64,000 nucleotides of DNA, from assembly GCA_016933055.1 (NCBI GenBank), contig JAFGBS010000009.1:447590-511589 (forward strand), given 5' to 3'. Positions within the stretch are counted from its first letter, which is position 1. Every line of letters starts with the position of its first letter. The DNA is from Promethearchaeota archaeon. GTDB lineage: Archaea > Asgardarchaeota > Lokiarchaeia > Sigyniarchaeales > Promethearchaeaceae. Of the stretch, positions 10,637-21,457 are shown piece by piece. The notes below the pieces were generated by a model that ran no database searches, was not told the origin of the DNA, and saw only the letters and a program-made list of their open reading frames with translations. A program made the translations under genes and the position numbers.

Positions 10637-11110
10637 ATGAAATTATATAATATACCTAACTATGGAAAATTCGAGATTCACAATATTCTTTTGGACCTTA
10701 ATGGAACAATTACTGCGTTCGGGAATATTCCTGCTGATCTAAGGTATCTTATCCAAGAAATGAAAAAACATTTTGAAATTTATGTGATCAGCGCAAACAC
10801 CAGGGATACTTTGGATGAAATTGCAGAAGAATTGGATATTAAAGCAATTCACATACCAAAATCGAAAGCAGAATCACAGTCAAAACTAACTTCACTCCGA
10901 GTATTGGATCCCGACCAAACTATAGTGATAGGAAATGGAAATAATGACACCGAAATTATCACACAAGCTGCTATAGGTATTAGTGTTATAGGAAAAGAAG
11001 GTACATCCATTCAAGCGTTAATATCCTCAGATATGGTGGTACAGAGTCTAAGTGATGCATTTAAGATATTATTGGATGAAAAAGCATTAATCGCAACTCT
11101 ACGAAAATAA
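10637..11110 (+). CDS. HAD-like hydrolase, soluble P-type-ATPase-like
   Basis: ILLDLNGTITAFG and IVIGNGNNDTEII HAD motifs. Confidence 0.82.
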   Translation: MKLYNIPNYGKFEIHNILLDLNGTITAFGNIPADLRYLIQEMKKHFEIYVISANTRDTLDEIAEELDIKAIHIPKSKAESQSKLTSLRVLDPDQTIVIGNGNNDTEIITQAAIGISVIGKEGTSIQALISSDMVVQSLSDAFKILLDEKALIATLRK

Positions 11111-11137
11111 GGAAAATATAAAAAAGTACCACTGATT

Positions 11138-14100
11138 TTATAGAGGAGGACCTGGATCTGATTCGTCACTAAAGGAAATTTCCTTCAGCGTTGTGTCTCT
11201 TGCTTTTTTTTTATACAGTACTGTTACAACACAAGCCAACGCGATCGCTAATGCAATTCCAATTCCTATGGTAATGTATGGTATAACTGTGGAATACACA
11301 ATTACGGTTTGGATTGTTGAAGCTACAATATTCCCATATACATCCTGTACTTCCACAAAATAGTGTACTTTGGAATCCACATTTTCCAATCCAGATATAA
11401 TGATATCAAATGCATTTATGTCGTCAATAGAATATGTCGTTTGGGATCTCCACGAATCACCTTGTCGGAAGGTAAATCGAACTTTGTAAATCTGGTTGTT
11501 GTCAAAAGCTTCAACATGTAGGTTTAATTCTACATCTTCAATATGTTCGATTTGCGAAACTGCAACTGTGTTTATGGATGGGTAGACTAAATCTCTGTAA
11601 ATACTCTGGTTTGCATAAAATAACAGTGGAAAATTCATTAGTGCGAACGGTTCTGAGCTTATCGTGAGGTTTTGATACATACCCCATAACTTTGACGAGG
11701 GAACAATAGAATTTTTAACCGAGTCCACTAGTAGGTTGTAAGTAATAACTGTATCTCCATGCGGTAGTAATGGAATGAAGAAATGAATATCCGAGTAGAT
11801 CGATTGATAAGTAATCTCTAGAGCATTTGATTCTATAGATTGTCCATTTACTTTGATAGTATCAGTCGCTAATATCATTCCCGCTGGAATCGAATCATCC
11901 AACGCAAAATATTGCAATGAATCATTAGGATTTGACATAATAAGCGAAACAGAAACTAATTCTCTTGGAAGAATGTTTATAGTTTTTGAGAATTCTTTCT
12001 GTAGGGCAATTTCATAATCTAAATTTGCAGAAAGACTTTTGGAATTAAGTGGAGTTAATACTGCAGGAGATTGCTTGGAAATACTTGCCGATACATCTTC
12101 TTCCAACACATTTATCTCTACAGGTCCAATCATTTTATGATATAGTAGTGGATCATCTAAATCTGAATTGATGAGTAATAACATTGACACATAAAAGCCA
12201 TCAACAGAATAGGTTCCTAGTTCTGAGGGAGCATGTAGAGTAAAATTAACTGATTTACCTTCTGTAATCGTTGTAAAAGTTTTTGAATACTCGTATGCCG
12301 ATACCTGAAATATCTCCGGAACATTTATCATGCTCAAAGAAACCTCTGATAATGTCAAATCTTCATAAAACGGATCAATATCCACTGTGACATTGAAAAA
12401 TTCGTCTGTATTAATTTCTATTAGTTCTGGTATATTGATTACTGGCACATAACGAATAATTTGAGTAGATGTAAAAATAAATGCAAGTTGTCCTGTCCCT
12501 ATTGTCGTAATATTTATTTCATTTTGTCCATCTACTATATATCGGCTTATCTCAGTTAAGATTGATGATGGAGAGTAACTAGCATCAGTCAAATTATAAA
12601 TTATTTGGGGGATTTTTGAATTTACAGATATATTTACGGTTCCATTGAAATCTAATACTGGTAATGATTCTGAAAATTTCGTTAGTTCGGTTAAAGTATA
12701 AATTGCAGCCGAAGAATCTGCTGTTGACCACCAACCCCAGGTCGATTTCGAATCCAGTAAAAATTTTACGGCTTTTTGTATTATTGCATAATTTCCAAGA
12801 TAGTCTTCTAATGCTAATGCTAGTGTAGCATAAGCTGTAATTTCTACACTATTACCCAGGTTTCTCCAGTAATAAAAAGCATCATTTTCCCAATATGCAG
12901 TAGTTGCTGTAGATTTTCGCTCAGCTAGCAAATAGGAAAGCATGCTTGTCTTAATAGTATCATTCTCATAAGGAGTATTCCATGTAGATATTAAATATAG
13001 GGCTGCTCCATATGGACTTTGATGATTTACATTTAACCAATCCGCATTCAAAAAGTCTATGCCAGATTGAATTGCATTTTCCATTGCAGATGTTTTATTT
13101 GCAGATAAGATTAGAGTTCTAAGGGTATAAATTGTTGCTTCAAACGCATTTGCAGAATAGTAGGGATACTCCCAACTTCCATCAGTCTTTTGTTCACTCA
13201 CGACGTAGTTGTATGCTTTAAACATCACAAAATCATTTAATTCGAATCCAGACAGCTTAACTAGTTCTAGAGTAAATACTGTAATTACTGTCATTTGGAG
13301 ATTGGATTCCCCATTTCCCCACCATCCCCAGCCTCCATCAGTATTTTGCAGGTTATATACTCTGCTCAATCCTTGCATTATCATAGGAATTAGTTCTTCG
13401 ATCAATGCTTCGGTGAGTTGACCTATATCATTTAAATATCGATATATCATTGCAGTAGTTATCAGTTTGGAAGTAGTTTGTTCTATACATCCATGAGGAT
13501 ATCCTACTAAGCTTTGCCACCCCTCTATTGAAATCTCCATTACGTCTTTAAACAAAGAAAGTGTTTCCTTATGGAAAATACTCGAGGGATCGAGCGTATA
13601 ATTGAAAACATACGATCCCATGGATTGATTCACATAAGCTGAGAACCTTTCGGTATATTCGTATCCATTTGGATAAGTGTTGGCTTGCATCTGTTTTGCA
13701 TCTGAATATATAATGTTCTCCTCTTCACTCAAGGCTAAAATGGTAATGTTATGGAGAAAAGGATCTCGTGCATAAAGTGTAAATTCGACTTCCGATACGT
13801 AATTATGCGGTATTCGTATATTCTGAGTGGGATTGTTTAATATATCGAATCCAGGTGCATCAATTATGACATCTGCAGTAAGATCAGTGCCAGCATAATT
13901 ATATATATACGCCTTTAAGGTCACAATTTCATCTTGTGTTATTGGTGATGGAGGTTCAAATTCGACAAAAAATGGTAAAAAGGCTTTAATCTCCACAGTT
14001 TGGGTTTGTCCCCATAAGATATTTGTTTCATCTATAGCATTCCCCACTAATCGAATAGTCCACTCACCGATATTATCAGGAAGATGAAATGTGAAGTTTG

Positions 14101-17100
14101 TCGGACCATTTATTACCTTGGATGGGATCCAGTTAGCGGATTCAGTAATATTCTTGCGTATGTTAATATCATAGGATCTGACAATATCATCAAGAGATGG
14201 TGAATTTAGACCTTCCAATCCGAATAAAGAAAATTCATCCCACCCTCCTCCTAGCTTTCTAACATAAAAAGGTGAAAACCAGAATCCCCCCGTAGGTAAT
14301 TCATAACTTATCCATGCGTAATTCTCCCAAAATACTCCGCTACCCCAACTACTTCCACTACCTATGTATGCATGATAAGAACTGCGTTCAAAATAGTTTA
14401 ATTCGGAATCCTCTTCTGGTTCTACCGCAAGAACGGCACTGTCTATAAATGTAGTGGAAATTAGCATGGGATTATCATCATTCGGGGTAATTGTTAATGT
14501 AACCTTATCACCTGGTTCATATACTTCTTTATCTGTGGAAATTTGAAATCCTGATTCAAATTCCACATGAACAATCAGATATATTTCATGAAGTCGACCA
14601 GATTCTGCGATGGTGTAAATCATTATCGTAAAATCTGGTCCTAAATCGGATGTAATGGGTAAATTTTTCGTAAATTGATCTTCCACTATTAGTAATCTCT
14701 CGGAATACAGTATTCCCCGCTTGTAGATTTCGAAATACAATGGTTGATTTGTCGACACATTGGTTACTCCGCAAATTTCTAAGGTGTCTCCAAGATCCAC
14801 CTCAATTCTAGAATCATCATGAGTCATAATAGTAGCATTTGTGGTTATCCCGATAGTATTTACTGTACCGACAGAGAATTGTTTCGTGACAGAGTGATAT
14901 AAAAATCCGCCATAGTAATCGTTACGTCTGGAATACACATAAGAATATAGATAGTAAGTACCCTCAGGGGCAAATGTAGGAATGGTAATAGAAAAATCCC
15001 GTGTTCCATCTATCTCGAAACCAGCACGTCCAAGTAAATTATATTCTGCATCATAGATGTAAATCCTTCCCTCTCCTTTCTGTGCTGTTTGAGTTAATGC
15101 ATCTACATAATTAGCAGTAAAATCAAGTGTATCTCCAGGATTCAACATGAGGTTTAGCAACTTAATATCCAATGCATATTTCCTATAACGATAATAGGTG
15201 AACCAATCCGTGGAACGTCCGTCTTCGAGTTCGATATCAAGCCGGATTTCAAATAAATTATAATTCTTCACATCTTCAAGTGGTAAAGCGAATTCTAATT
15301 TACCCGCACCATATTCATTGGTTGTAGAATAGTAAGTTCCTAATAGAGTCCTTCCTCTTATGGTTGCAATATAAATAGGATATTCTTTAACTCCATACAC
15401 TCGGATTTTCGCAGTGACATTTGCCAAAGGATTGTATTCATATGTATAATACCATTCAGAGGTGGATAGGATTTGAAATACATTAAAATAGTATTCTAAA
15501 TTTTCATTTGGGGATGGAGCCCAATCGGATAAATATCCATACGCAAAAAGTTCCTCATTTCGTGTATATTTCTTTACTGCATCAGCAGTTCTTCCATAAG
15601 TATCAGTTACAGCTGCTTCTGCAGAAAATACCCAATCAATTCCTTCCAACCATTTTAAATCAATACTAAACGAAAATATACCTTGACCATTAGTTTTACC
15701 AGAAACTCGGTATACTATCTCATCGTTATAATCTTTTAGAGTAAGAAATACTTCTGCATCCACTACAGGCTGTCCAAAATAGTATTCTACATCAACAGAG
15801 CCTTTAAACAATTCCTGTTTGTACAATTTTTGTAATCCTCTGGTTTTAGGATAAAATTCTTGACCATTTGTATTTATTGAAACCCGGAATACAGGTTTTA
15901 CATAAAAATCGATGCGAATAGAATGCAAATAATAGATTTCACCAATTGAAAACTCAAATCCGAAGCTACCAGTTTCAGTTTCATAATCTAAAGGAAATTC
16001 CATAATAGCTACTCCCTCTAAATCCGTTTCTATTTCCGTCCAAAAAACTGCAAGTTCGCTGGGATTGTAGATTGTTAACTGAACTTTTTGATTACTATAG
16101 GGAATTCGAGTCTCATTCAGATAATTATATTCAAAGACTAGTGCACGTAATTTAATTGTCTCACCTGGACTGTAAATAGTCTTATCTGTAGTAATTACAA
16201 ATTGGTATTTATCATAATTCATTTCCTGAGCACCTCCCCATAACGTATAATAATAATGTGACCAATCTTGATAGAGAAATGTGCGATAGGAAATGGATCC
16301 TTCAGTGGATTCAATGGTTAAACGCAAGGAATCACCGAAATAATTTTCATCTTTAAATAAAAGAATGGGATCAGTGTGAAAAATATCATAACCATACGTA
16401 TCTGTCTGTCCTTCCCCATATTGAACAGTAATCCACTGTTCTGCATTATAATCATATGTATCAAGAAAATACTCATAATGATGGTTCGGCATAGGTGAAA
16501 AATCAGAAATATTTACTAGATGCACTGCTGCATGATAATTTTGATTTTCTGTGTAATACATAGGTCCTTTCAGAAAAATTCCTGTCTCTGAAACGCTGAA
16601 TTCTCGATATGTTGAAACATCTCGATCATTATAATAAGCCAGTACTGTATACGGTCCTGAATCCGAGGTATCCGAAAAAGTTAAAGCAACCTCTCCATTA
16701 TCATCCGTGTAAAACTGATCAGAAAATATTAGCTCTGAATTGTAATAGTTTGAATACTGATAGTTATAGTACCTATAAAACCCTTTATAGATATGAACCG
16801 TAATAACGTTATCCTCACTAGGGATAAAACTTTTTGTTAATCGTAATTTTAAATCAATGCTCTCGCCAGGTATAACAGCATATTTATTCAAATATAAGGT
16901 TAGGGAATAATCCTGGAATGAATACCAATTTTGGGATGACTCGGGCAAGGTTTCTTTATTATTTTCATTCTCCTCCCCCTCCTCACTATACAATAAAGGG
17001 GATGTGCGGTTTACTTTAAAATAATAAGGTGAAGAATGTGGTGTAAAGGATTTTACTGGTTCTTCTTCCTCCAATTGGGGGGTAGCACCTGCAAAAGATA

Positions 17101-17275
17101 CGTTCAACCAAAAATTGGACACCGGAAGTAATAGAAATAGTAATACAAAACTCATAACTTGACGTTTTTTCATTAAGTCCACCAAGAATTCAATATATGG
17201 TATACAGAATGATACTATCATTATACCATACATTAGAACAGTAAATTGAAAGTGTTCTAAATTATAGATTCTCAA
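11138..17275 (-). CDS. Alpha-2-macroglobulin family protein with thioester motif and C-terminal TM anchor
   Basis: MG-like domains (YSPGETIKLRALV), GYPHGCIEQTTSKL thioester region, alpha-alpha toroid repeats (GGWGWWG...MTVITVFTLELV), C-terminal TM IPYITIGIGIALAIALACVVTVLYKKK. Alternative start at 17173 (MKKRQVMSFVLLFLLLPVSNFWLNVSFAGA) looks like a signal peptide. Confidence 0.9.
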   Translation of the reverse strand: MRIYNLEHFQFTVLMYGIMIVSFCIPYIEFLVDLMKKRQVMSFVLLFLLLPVSNFWLNVSFAGATPQLEEEEPVKSFTPHSSPYYFKVNRTSPLLYSEEGEENENNKETLPESSQNWYSFQDYSLTLYLNKYAVIPGESIDLKLRLTKSFIPSEDNVITVHIYKGFYRYYNYQYSNYYNSELIFSDQFYTDDNGEVALTFSDTSDSGPYTVLAYYNDRDVSTYREFSVSETGIFLKGPMYYTENQNYHAAVHLVNISDFSPMPNHHYEYFLDTYDYNAEQWITVQYGEGQTDTYGYDIFHTDPILLFKDENYFGDSLRLTIESTEGSISYRTFLYQDWSHYYYTLWGGAQEMNYDKYQFVITTDKTIYSPGETIKLRALVFEYNYLNETRIPYSNQKVQLTIYNPSELAVFWTEIETDLEGVAIMEFPLDYETETGSFGFEFSIGEIYYLHSIRIDFYVKPVFRVSINTNGQEFYPKTRGLQKLYKQELFKGSVDVEYYFGQPVVDAEVFLTLKDYNDEIVYRVSGKTNGQGIFSFSIDLKWLEGIDWVFSAEAAVTDTYGRTADAVKKYTRNEELFAYGYLSDWAPSPNENLEYYFNVFQILSTSEWYYTYEYNPLANVTAKIRVYGVKEYPIYIATIRGRTLLGTYYSTTNEYGAGKLEFALPLEDVKNYNLFEIRLDIELEDGRSTDWFTYYRYRKYALDIKLLNLMLNPGDTLDFTANYVDALTQTAQKGEGRIYIYDAEYNLLGRAGFEIDGTRDFSITIPTFAPEGTYYLYSYVYSRRNDYYGGFLYHSVTKQFSVGTVNTIGITTNATIMTHDDSRIEVDLGDTLEICGVTNVSTNQPLYFEIYKRGILYSERLLIVEDQFTKNLPITSDLGPDFTIMIYTIAESGRLHEIYLIVHVEFESGFQISTDKEVYEPGDKVTLTITPNDDNPMLISTTFIDSAVLAVEPEEDSELNYFERSSYHAYIGSGSSWGSGVFWENYAWISYELPTGGFWFSPFYVRKLGGGWDEFSLFGLEGLNSPSLDDIVRSYDINIRKNITESANWIPSKVINGPTNFTFHLPDNIGEWTIRLVGNAIDETNILWGQTQTVEIKAFLPFFVEFEPPSPITQDEIVTLKAYIYNYAGTDLTADVIIDAPGFDILNNPTQNIRIPHNYVSEVEFTLYARDPFLHNITILALSEEENIIYSDAKQMQANTYPNGYEYTERFSAYVNQSMGSYVFNYTLDPSSIFHKETLSLFKDVMEISIEGWQSLVGYPHGCIEQTTSKLITTAMIYRYLNDIGQLTEALIEELIPMIMQGLSRVYNLQNTDGGWGWWGNGESNLQMTVITVFTLELVKLSGFELNDFVMFKAYNYVVSEQKTDGSWEYPYYSANAFEATIYTLRTLILSANKTSAMENAIQSGIDFLNADWLNVNHQSPYGAALYLISTWNTPYENDTIKTSMLSYLLAERKSTATTAYWENDAFYYWRNLGNSVEITAYATLALALEDYLGNYAIIQKAVKFLLDSKSTWGWWSTADSSAAIYTLTELTKFSESLPVLDFNGTVNISVNSKIPQIIYNLTDASYSPSSILTEISRYIVDGQNEINITTIGTGQLAFIFTSTQIIRYVPVINIPELIEINTDEFFNVTVDIDPFYEDLTLSEVSLSMINVPEIFQVSAYEYSKTFTTITEGKSVNFTLHAPSELGTYSVDGFYVSMLLLINSDLDDPLLYHKMIGPVEINVLEEDVSASISKQSPAVLTPLNSKSLSANLDYEIALQKEFSKTINILPRELVSVSLIMSNPNDSLQYFALDDSIPAGMILATDTIKVNGQSIESNALEITYQSIYSDIHFFIPLLPHGDTVITYNLLVDSVKNSIVPSSKLWGMYQNLTISSEPFALMNFPLLFYANQSIYRDLVYPSINTVAVSQIEHIEDVELNLHVEAFDNNQIYKVRFTFRQGDSWRSQTTYSIDDINAFDIIISGLENVDSKVHYFVEVQDVYGNIVASTIQTVIVYSTVIPYITIGIGIALAIALACVVTVLYKKKARDTTLKEISFSDESDPGPPL

Positions 17276-17290
17276 AAAAAAAACACCTGA

Positions 17291-17320
17291 AAAATATATC
17301 GAGATAGATAGATATATTTT
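17291..17320. repeat. Perfect 10-bp inverted repeat AAAATATATC-N10-GATATATTTT
   Basis: Direct reading; lies between divergent A2M and AIM24-like genes. Confidence 0.85.
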
Positions 17321-17384
17321 TTAGTTCGCACCAAGGATATTTCTAAGAGACATCAATTCTCTCTTCATTAGGTAAACTAAAAAA

Positions 17385-18107
17385 GTGAATAAAATGGAAC
17401 AAGGAATACATTATTCGTATGAAATTGCTGATCGCCCCACCTTTTCTTATTTAAAAGTCCTTTTAAAGAAAGACCAAGAGATTAAGTCCGAACCCCAAAG
17501 TATGATGTTCTTCGAGCCTACTCTTGAATTGCGTACAGAACGAGCTGAAGGGGGTTTTTTTAAATCGCTAAAACGGACTCTAGCGGGTGAGAAGTTTTTT
17601 GCCAACGTGTATTATGCCCATGATGACGGATGGCTAGCTTTGTGTCCTTCATTTGCCGGAGACATTCGCCATATAGCAATGCAACCGGGAGATTCGTGGA
17701 TTGTTTTCTCTGGAGCTTATATTGCATCTTCTATGAACCTATCTCAGGACACACGCTTTCAAGGATTAGGGAAAGGTATCATGTCCCAGGAACGTCTGTT
17801 TATTTTAACGGTTATAGCGGATCAAGGTCCAGGAGACTTATTTGTTGGGGCAAATGGGGCTTTTATGGAGTGGACACTCCAGCCAGAACAAGTTCTGAAT
17901 GTGGATAATGGTCATCTTGTTGCTATGAGTACAAGTGTAACCATGCAATTTCGCGCTGCAGGAAATCTGAAGACAACTCTCCTCTCTGGGGAGGGTTTTA
18001 TGTGTAAACTAACAGGACCCGGTAAGGTGATTATTCAATCAAGAAATCCGCGTGAATTTGCCATGTGGCTTTATCGCTTTATGCCAAAACCTAGCAGTAC
18101 TTCTTAA
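17385..18107 (+). CDS. AIM24/TIGR00266 family protein
   Basis: FSYLKVLLKKDQEIKSEPQSMMFFEPTLELRTE...GGFFKSLKRTLAGEKFFANVYYA typical of the family. Confidence 0.88.
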   Translation: MNKMEQGIHYSYEIADRPTFSYLKVLLKKDQEIKSEPQSMMFFEPTLELRTERAEGGFFKSLKRTLAGEKFFANVYYAHDDGWLALCPSFAGDIRHIAMQPGDSWIVFSGAYIASSMNLSQDTRFQGLGKGIMSQERLFILTVIADQGPGDLFVGANGAFMEWTLQPEQVLNVDNGHLVAMSTSVTMQFRAAGNLKTTLLSGEGFMCKLTGPGKVIIQSRNPREFAMWLYRFMPKPSSTS

Positions 18108-18132
18108 ATTTCTACTCTCTCTCTTTATTTTA

Positions 18133-18657
18133 TCATATTGGTTTATTGCGAAAACGAATTATTACTTCAAACCAGAGATAGATAATAATAAGGCTACCAA
18201 ATAAAATAACAAAAAATGAATCTTTTACCCAAATCGTATAGAAGAAGATAAGATAAATCAAGAAGAGTACGGTAAAAAATACAGCAAAAAATAGGATTAG
18301 AGGAATAAGATTTTTTCCTAATAAAATCCAAGAGGTCAAGGAAGGAATATTTGCTTTTTTTATCAAACGATAATTACCGTTCCGATTTTCGGCGAGTCCC
18401 AGTTTTTCTATTTTTTCCAAGTGATATTTTGCAACCGAGGGTGAGGACAAGGATAAATTTTTCTGAAGTTCTCTCACTCCGCATTCTTTTTTGTTTAGCA
18501 GTGCAAAATATACCATTAATGTTGTTCCTTTAAGATTTTTGATTACTTCAGAACGTTGAAGTTCTATTTCCGTGTCAGATGGTACAGTTTTTTTTCTAAA
18601 CCGCTTTAAAAAAGATAAGCAGCTTTTATCTTTCTTCTGGGATATTTTTTCTGACAC
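18133..18657 (-). CDS. Winged-helix regulator with C-terminal TM helices
   Basis: CGVRELQKNLSLSSPSVAKYHLEKIEKLGLAENRNGNYRL followed by two TM segments. Confidence 0.72.
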   Translation of the reverse strand: MSEKISQKKDKSCLSFLKRFRKKTVPSDTEIELQRSEVIKNLKGTTLMVYFALLNKKECGVRELQKNLSLSSPSVAKYHLEKIEKLGLAENRNGNYRLIKKANIPSLTSWILLGKNLIPLILFFAVFFTVLFLIYLIFFYTIWVKDSFFVILFGSLIIIYLWFEVIIRFRNKPI

Positions 18658-18712
18658 TGACGATCAAGACTCTTATGGGAATTAGATAAAAAAAACTTCG
18701 GGATTCTAATCC

Positions 18713-20440
18713 CTAAGAATTTTGCTTTACAAAGTCGACAACAGCTGATAGCTCTTGTTTCCAAGTATCTTTCGGTCCGAATATATATATCCGAATATTT
18801 GGACCAGTTCCTGAAGGTCTTACAAATAATACGCTCCTCTCCGATTGTAAATATATCACATCGACTCTATTCTGCATATCTGTAAACGATTTAACAGCAA
18901 ATTCAAATCCTCTTATTGTGATTGTTTTTCCAATTATACTTGTTAGATTATCAATATACTGAATCTTTTGTTCATCCGTTGCTGACAAAGTTGTTCTCCC
19001 TCTTCCAATATCTTCAATATAGGATGAAAAATCATATCCCATTTCTAATAGGGCACATAGACAAAGGATTGCTGGCGCAGGATACTTATCTCCCATTATA
19101 GGATATTGACTTGAAAGTTTACCGTTGAACCGGGTAAATATATTAAAGGTATGACCTCCGCTTTCCTCCCATAACACAAAAATAGTCTCACCTAAAATTC
19201 CTGAATTCTTAATAATTTGTTGAATTTCATCCTTTGTGCGTATTTTCTCATATACATTATTTTTTTGTTGATATATCACCGCAAGATCCACTTGTGATTG
19301 TGGAACATCTAAATCCGCAGCCAAATATTGAAATATACCTAAATGTTTGTACCCTACTCCACAAATAAAATTAATTTTAGAAGATTTATCGCAACCGGGA
19401 TCACTGGGTATTGTCTTTGCATTGATGATATTTTTTCCCTTTTCGGTCGCCAAGATGTTATGCATCGCGGTATACAATTGGTTGGGTTCAAAATTATAAA
19501 ATTTATCCCCGACATGAATAATAAATACGATCCGATCTCGGTCAGCGTCCACCATTATAGAGATTTTTGCATTATGTTTAACCATTATTTGCTTTACTTC
19601 ATCTTCTTCAAACGGATGAGTAGGATCTGGGGGATTCATATTTTTATCGATGAGGATTACATTAGCTCCACATGCTTCTAGTAATTTAACCAATTCGGGA
19701 GCTGCCCCCAAAAAAGGCCACACTACGATATTTTTCCCCTCTAATACTTCCAGGTCCAAAATTTTGGAAACCAAGTCGAGAATGTAATGGTTATTAACTC
19801 CATCAGCATCTACCATTATTGGAGTATAAGATTTAGAAACTGTGATTTGGTTTAATTTAAGAGCATATTGACTTACTTTTTTCATAATCTCGCCTGATAT
19901 GGGGATGGGGCGTTGAATATAAAACTTTAAACCATTCCATTTTAACGCATTATGACTTGCCGTAATCATAAGTACAACATCGATTTCATCAAATAATGCT
20001 ATTGAACCTGCAGCATAAGGAGTGCTCATCTTTGATAATCCTCGAATATAACTACTGTGGGGATCTTTTTCCCCTTCTCCTGATTGGTGGTAGATGGAAT
20101 ATCCCTCAAATGTAAAAATTCGGCTAGATAAATCCAGTAATATATCCGCAGATGGACGATCATCCGTGACAATTAATACATTCGGTGAGGCTTTCTTTAC
20201 TTCTTTTTTTCCTACAACGGCGATAGCCTTTATTACACGCAAAAAATAAAACATCTTTTTACGTGTTAAGGTATAAGTGCTATTTTTCACTTCAAAAATT
20301 TCCATTCGTAACCCACTAGTAGGTGGCACTAATGGATCTATGATGGCTTTTTCAGAATCATCTAATTCATCAAGATAGATAATGTTGTAATTCTCCTTGG
20401 GATTTTCGGGTATCTTCTCGAACTTATAGCAATATTCCAT
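18713..20440 (-). CDS. Alpha-D-phosphohexomutase (phosphoglucomutase/phosphomannomutase family)
   Basis: ITASHNALKWNGLKFYI phosphoserine loop, DADRDRIV metal loop, RPSGTGPNIRIYI phosphate-binding loop. Confidence 0.88.
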   Translation of the reverse strand: MEYCYKFEKIPENPKENYNIIYLDELDDSEKAIIDPLVPPTSGLRMEIFEVKNSTYTLTRKKMFYFLRVIKAIAVVGKKEVKKASPNVLIVTDDRPSADILLDLSSRIFTFEGYSIYHQSGEGEKDPHSSYIRGLSKMSTPYAAGSIALFDEIDVVLMITASHNALKWNGLKFYIQRPIPISGEIMKKVSQYALKLNQITVSKSYTPIMVDADGVNNHYILDLVSKILDLEVLEGKNIVVWPFLGAAPELVKLLEACGANVILIDKNMNPPDPTHPFEEDEVKQIMVKHNAKISIMVDADRDRIVFIIHVGDKFYNFEPNQLYTAMHNILATEKGKNIINAKTIPSDPGCDKSSKINFICGVGYKHLGIFQYLAADLDVPQSQVDLAVIYQQKNNVYEKIRTKDEIQQIIKNSGILGETIFVLWEESGGHTFNIFTRFNGKLSSQYPIMGDKYPAPAILCLCALLEMGYDFSSYIEDIGRGRTTLSATDEQKIQYIDNLTSIIGKTITIRGFEFAVKSFTDMQNRVDVIYLQSERSVLFVRPSGTGPNIRIYIFGPKDTWKQELSAVVDFVKQNS

Positions 20441-20508
20441 ATTTACAGATGAATTCCTCTGGTATTAAAAGGTTTTAGAATGGATGTAGAAATTTAATTT
20501 AGGATGAC

Positions 20509-21393
20509 TTAAAGGAGTCCGTCTTCGTAATTGATCTTTGAAACGAGATCTTTGAGAATTTCGATGATTTTGGTTCGGTACTGTTGATTTATTGCGATCA
20601 TCCCGTAAGTTTTAATTCCTAATAATTTTTGCACAAACTCGGGAGTTAAACGATTATTGAGATCTTGTTTATTGGCTATTCCCACAACAACGCAATCTTT
20701 GTAATATTTTACCACTAATTCATTAATTATCTTTTTCGATTCGTTCACATTCTGAAAACTTGAATCGGTAACTAGTAGAGCAATGCGCGTTCCCTTTAAC
20801 AAACTTCTCCATAAATCCGAATATTGAATTTGTCCCGCAAAATCCCATAAAACTATGTTTCTTTTCCCTTTGGTATCCAATTCATCATATTTCGCGATAT
20901 CTGCAGTGATAGTGGGTTGATATTCTAAATTCACTTCTTCTCCTACAATGAGTTTAAGTAATGAAGTCTTTCCCACGCCTGCAAAACCTATAATCGAAAT
21001 TTTGATGGGACCCAATACAATGCGATCGATAGTTTCCATAAAATCCTTGAAAACTTCACGTTCCCCATCATGTAAAAAATCGGCTATTTTATCCCCATAT
21101 GCTGTTTCGAATTGATTAATAATTTCCTCGAGTTTTTGAATTATTTGATCATTTTGGTCTTCTAAATCCGTACATACCGCTATAATTAGTTTGGGATTAT
21201 CGATAGGTTTAAAGAAATACTTATTCTTTTCTGTTTGGGTTGATTTAATATCGGATTGTGCAATTTCCTTAAAAAAACCAGAAAACGCACTTAAAAATCC
21301 TGCTAGTAGATCATGATCTATCTTAACTGGACCATATTCTCGGAATAGAATACTTTTACCATCTTGAGTTAAAATAGAAATGTGTTGAATCAT
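20509..21393 (-). CDS. Small GTPase (Arf/Ras-like) with N-terminal longin/roadblock-like domain
   Basis: GFAGVGKTS (G1), WDFAGQ (G3), ANKQD (G4); N-terminal ~120 aa MIQHISILTQDGKSILFREYG...DHDLLAGFLSAFSGFFKEI resembles longin/roadblock folds. Confidence 0.82.
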   Translation of the reverse strand: MIQHISILTQDGKSILFREYGPVKIDHDLLAGFLSAFSGFFKEIAQSDIKSTQTEKNKYFFKPIDNPKLIIAVCTDLEDQNDQIIQKLEEIINQFETAYGDKIADFLHDGEREVFKDFMETIDRIVLGPIKISIIGFAGVGKTSLLKLIVGEEVNLEYQPTITADIAKYDELDTKGKRNIVLWDFAGQIQYSDLWRSLLKGTRIALLVTDSSFQNVNESKKIINELVVKYYKDCVVVGIANKQDLNNRLTPEFVQKLLGIKTYGMIAINQQYRTKIIEILKDLVSKINYEDGLL

Positions 21394-21457
21394 TATTAAT
21401 TCTAACCTTTGATTAGCTCAAAAATATATTTATTTTGCGATTGTCTCAAGATTAATC

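Noticed and set aside
10637-11110. HAD motif DLNGT as an inactivating substitution
   Set aside because: Asn at this position is familiar in soluble P-type-ATPase-like HAD proteins, so it is not remarkable.
13209-13421. Opposite-strand ORFs inside long genes (e.g. within A2M, uvrA, infB)
   Set aside because: They shadow well-supported coding frames and have no recognisable motifs.
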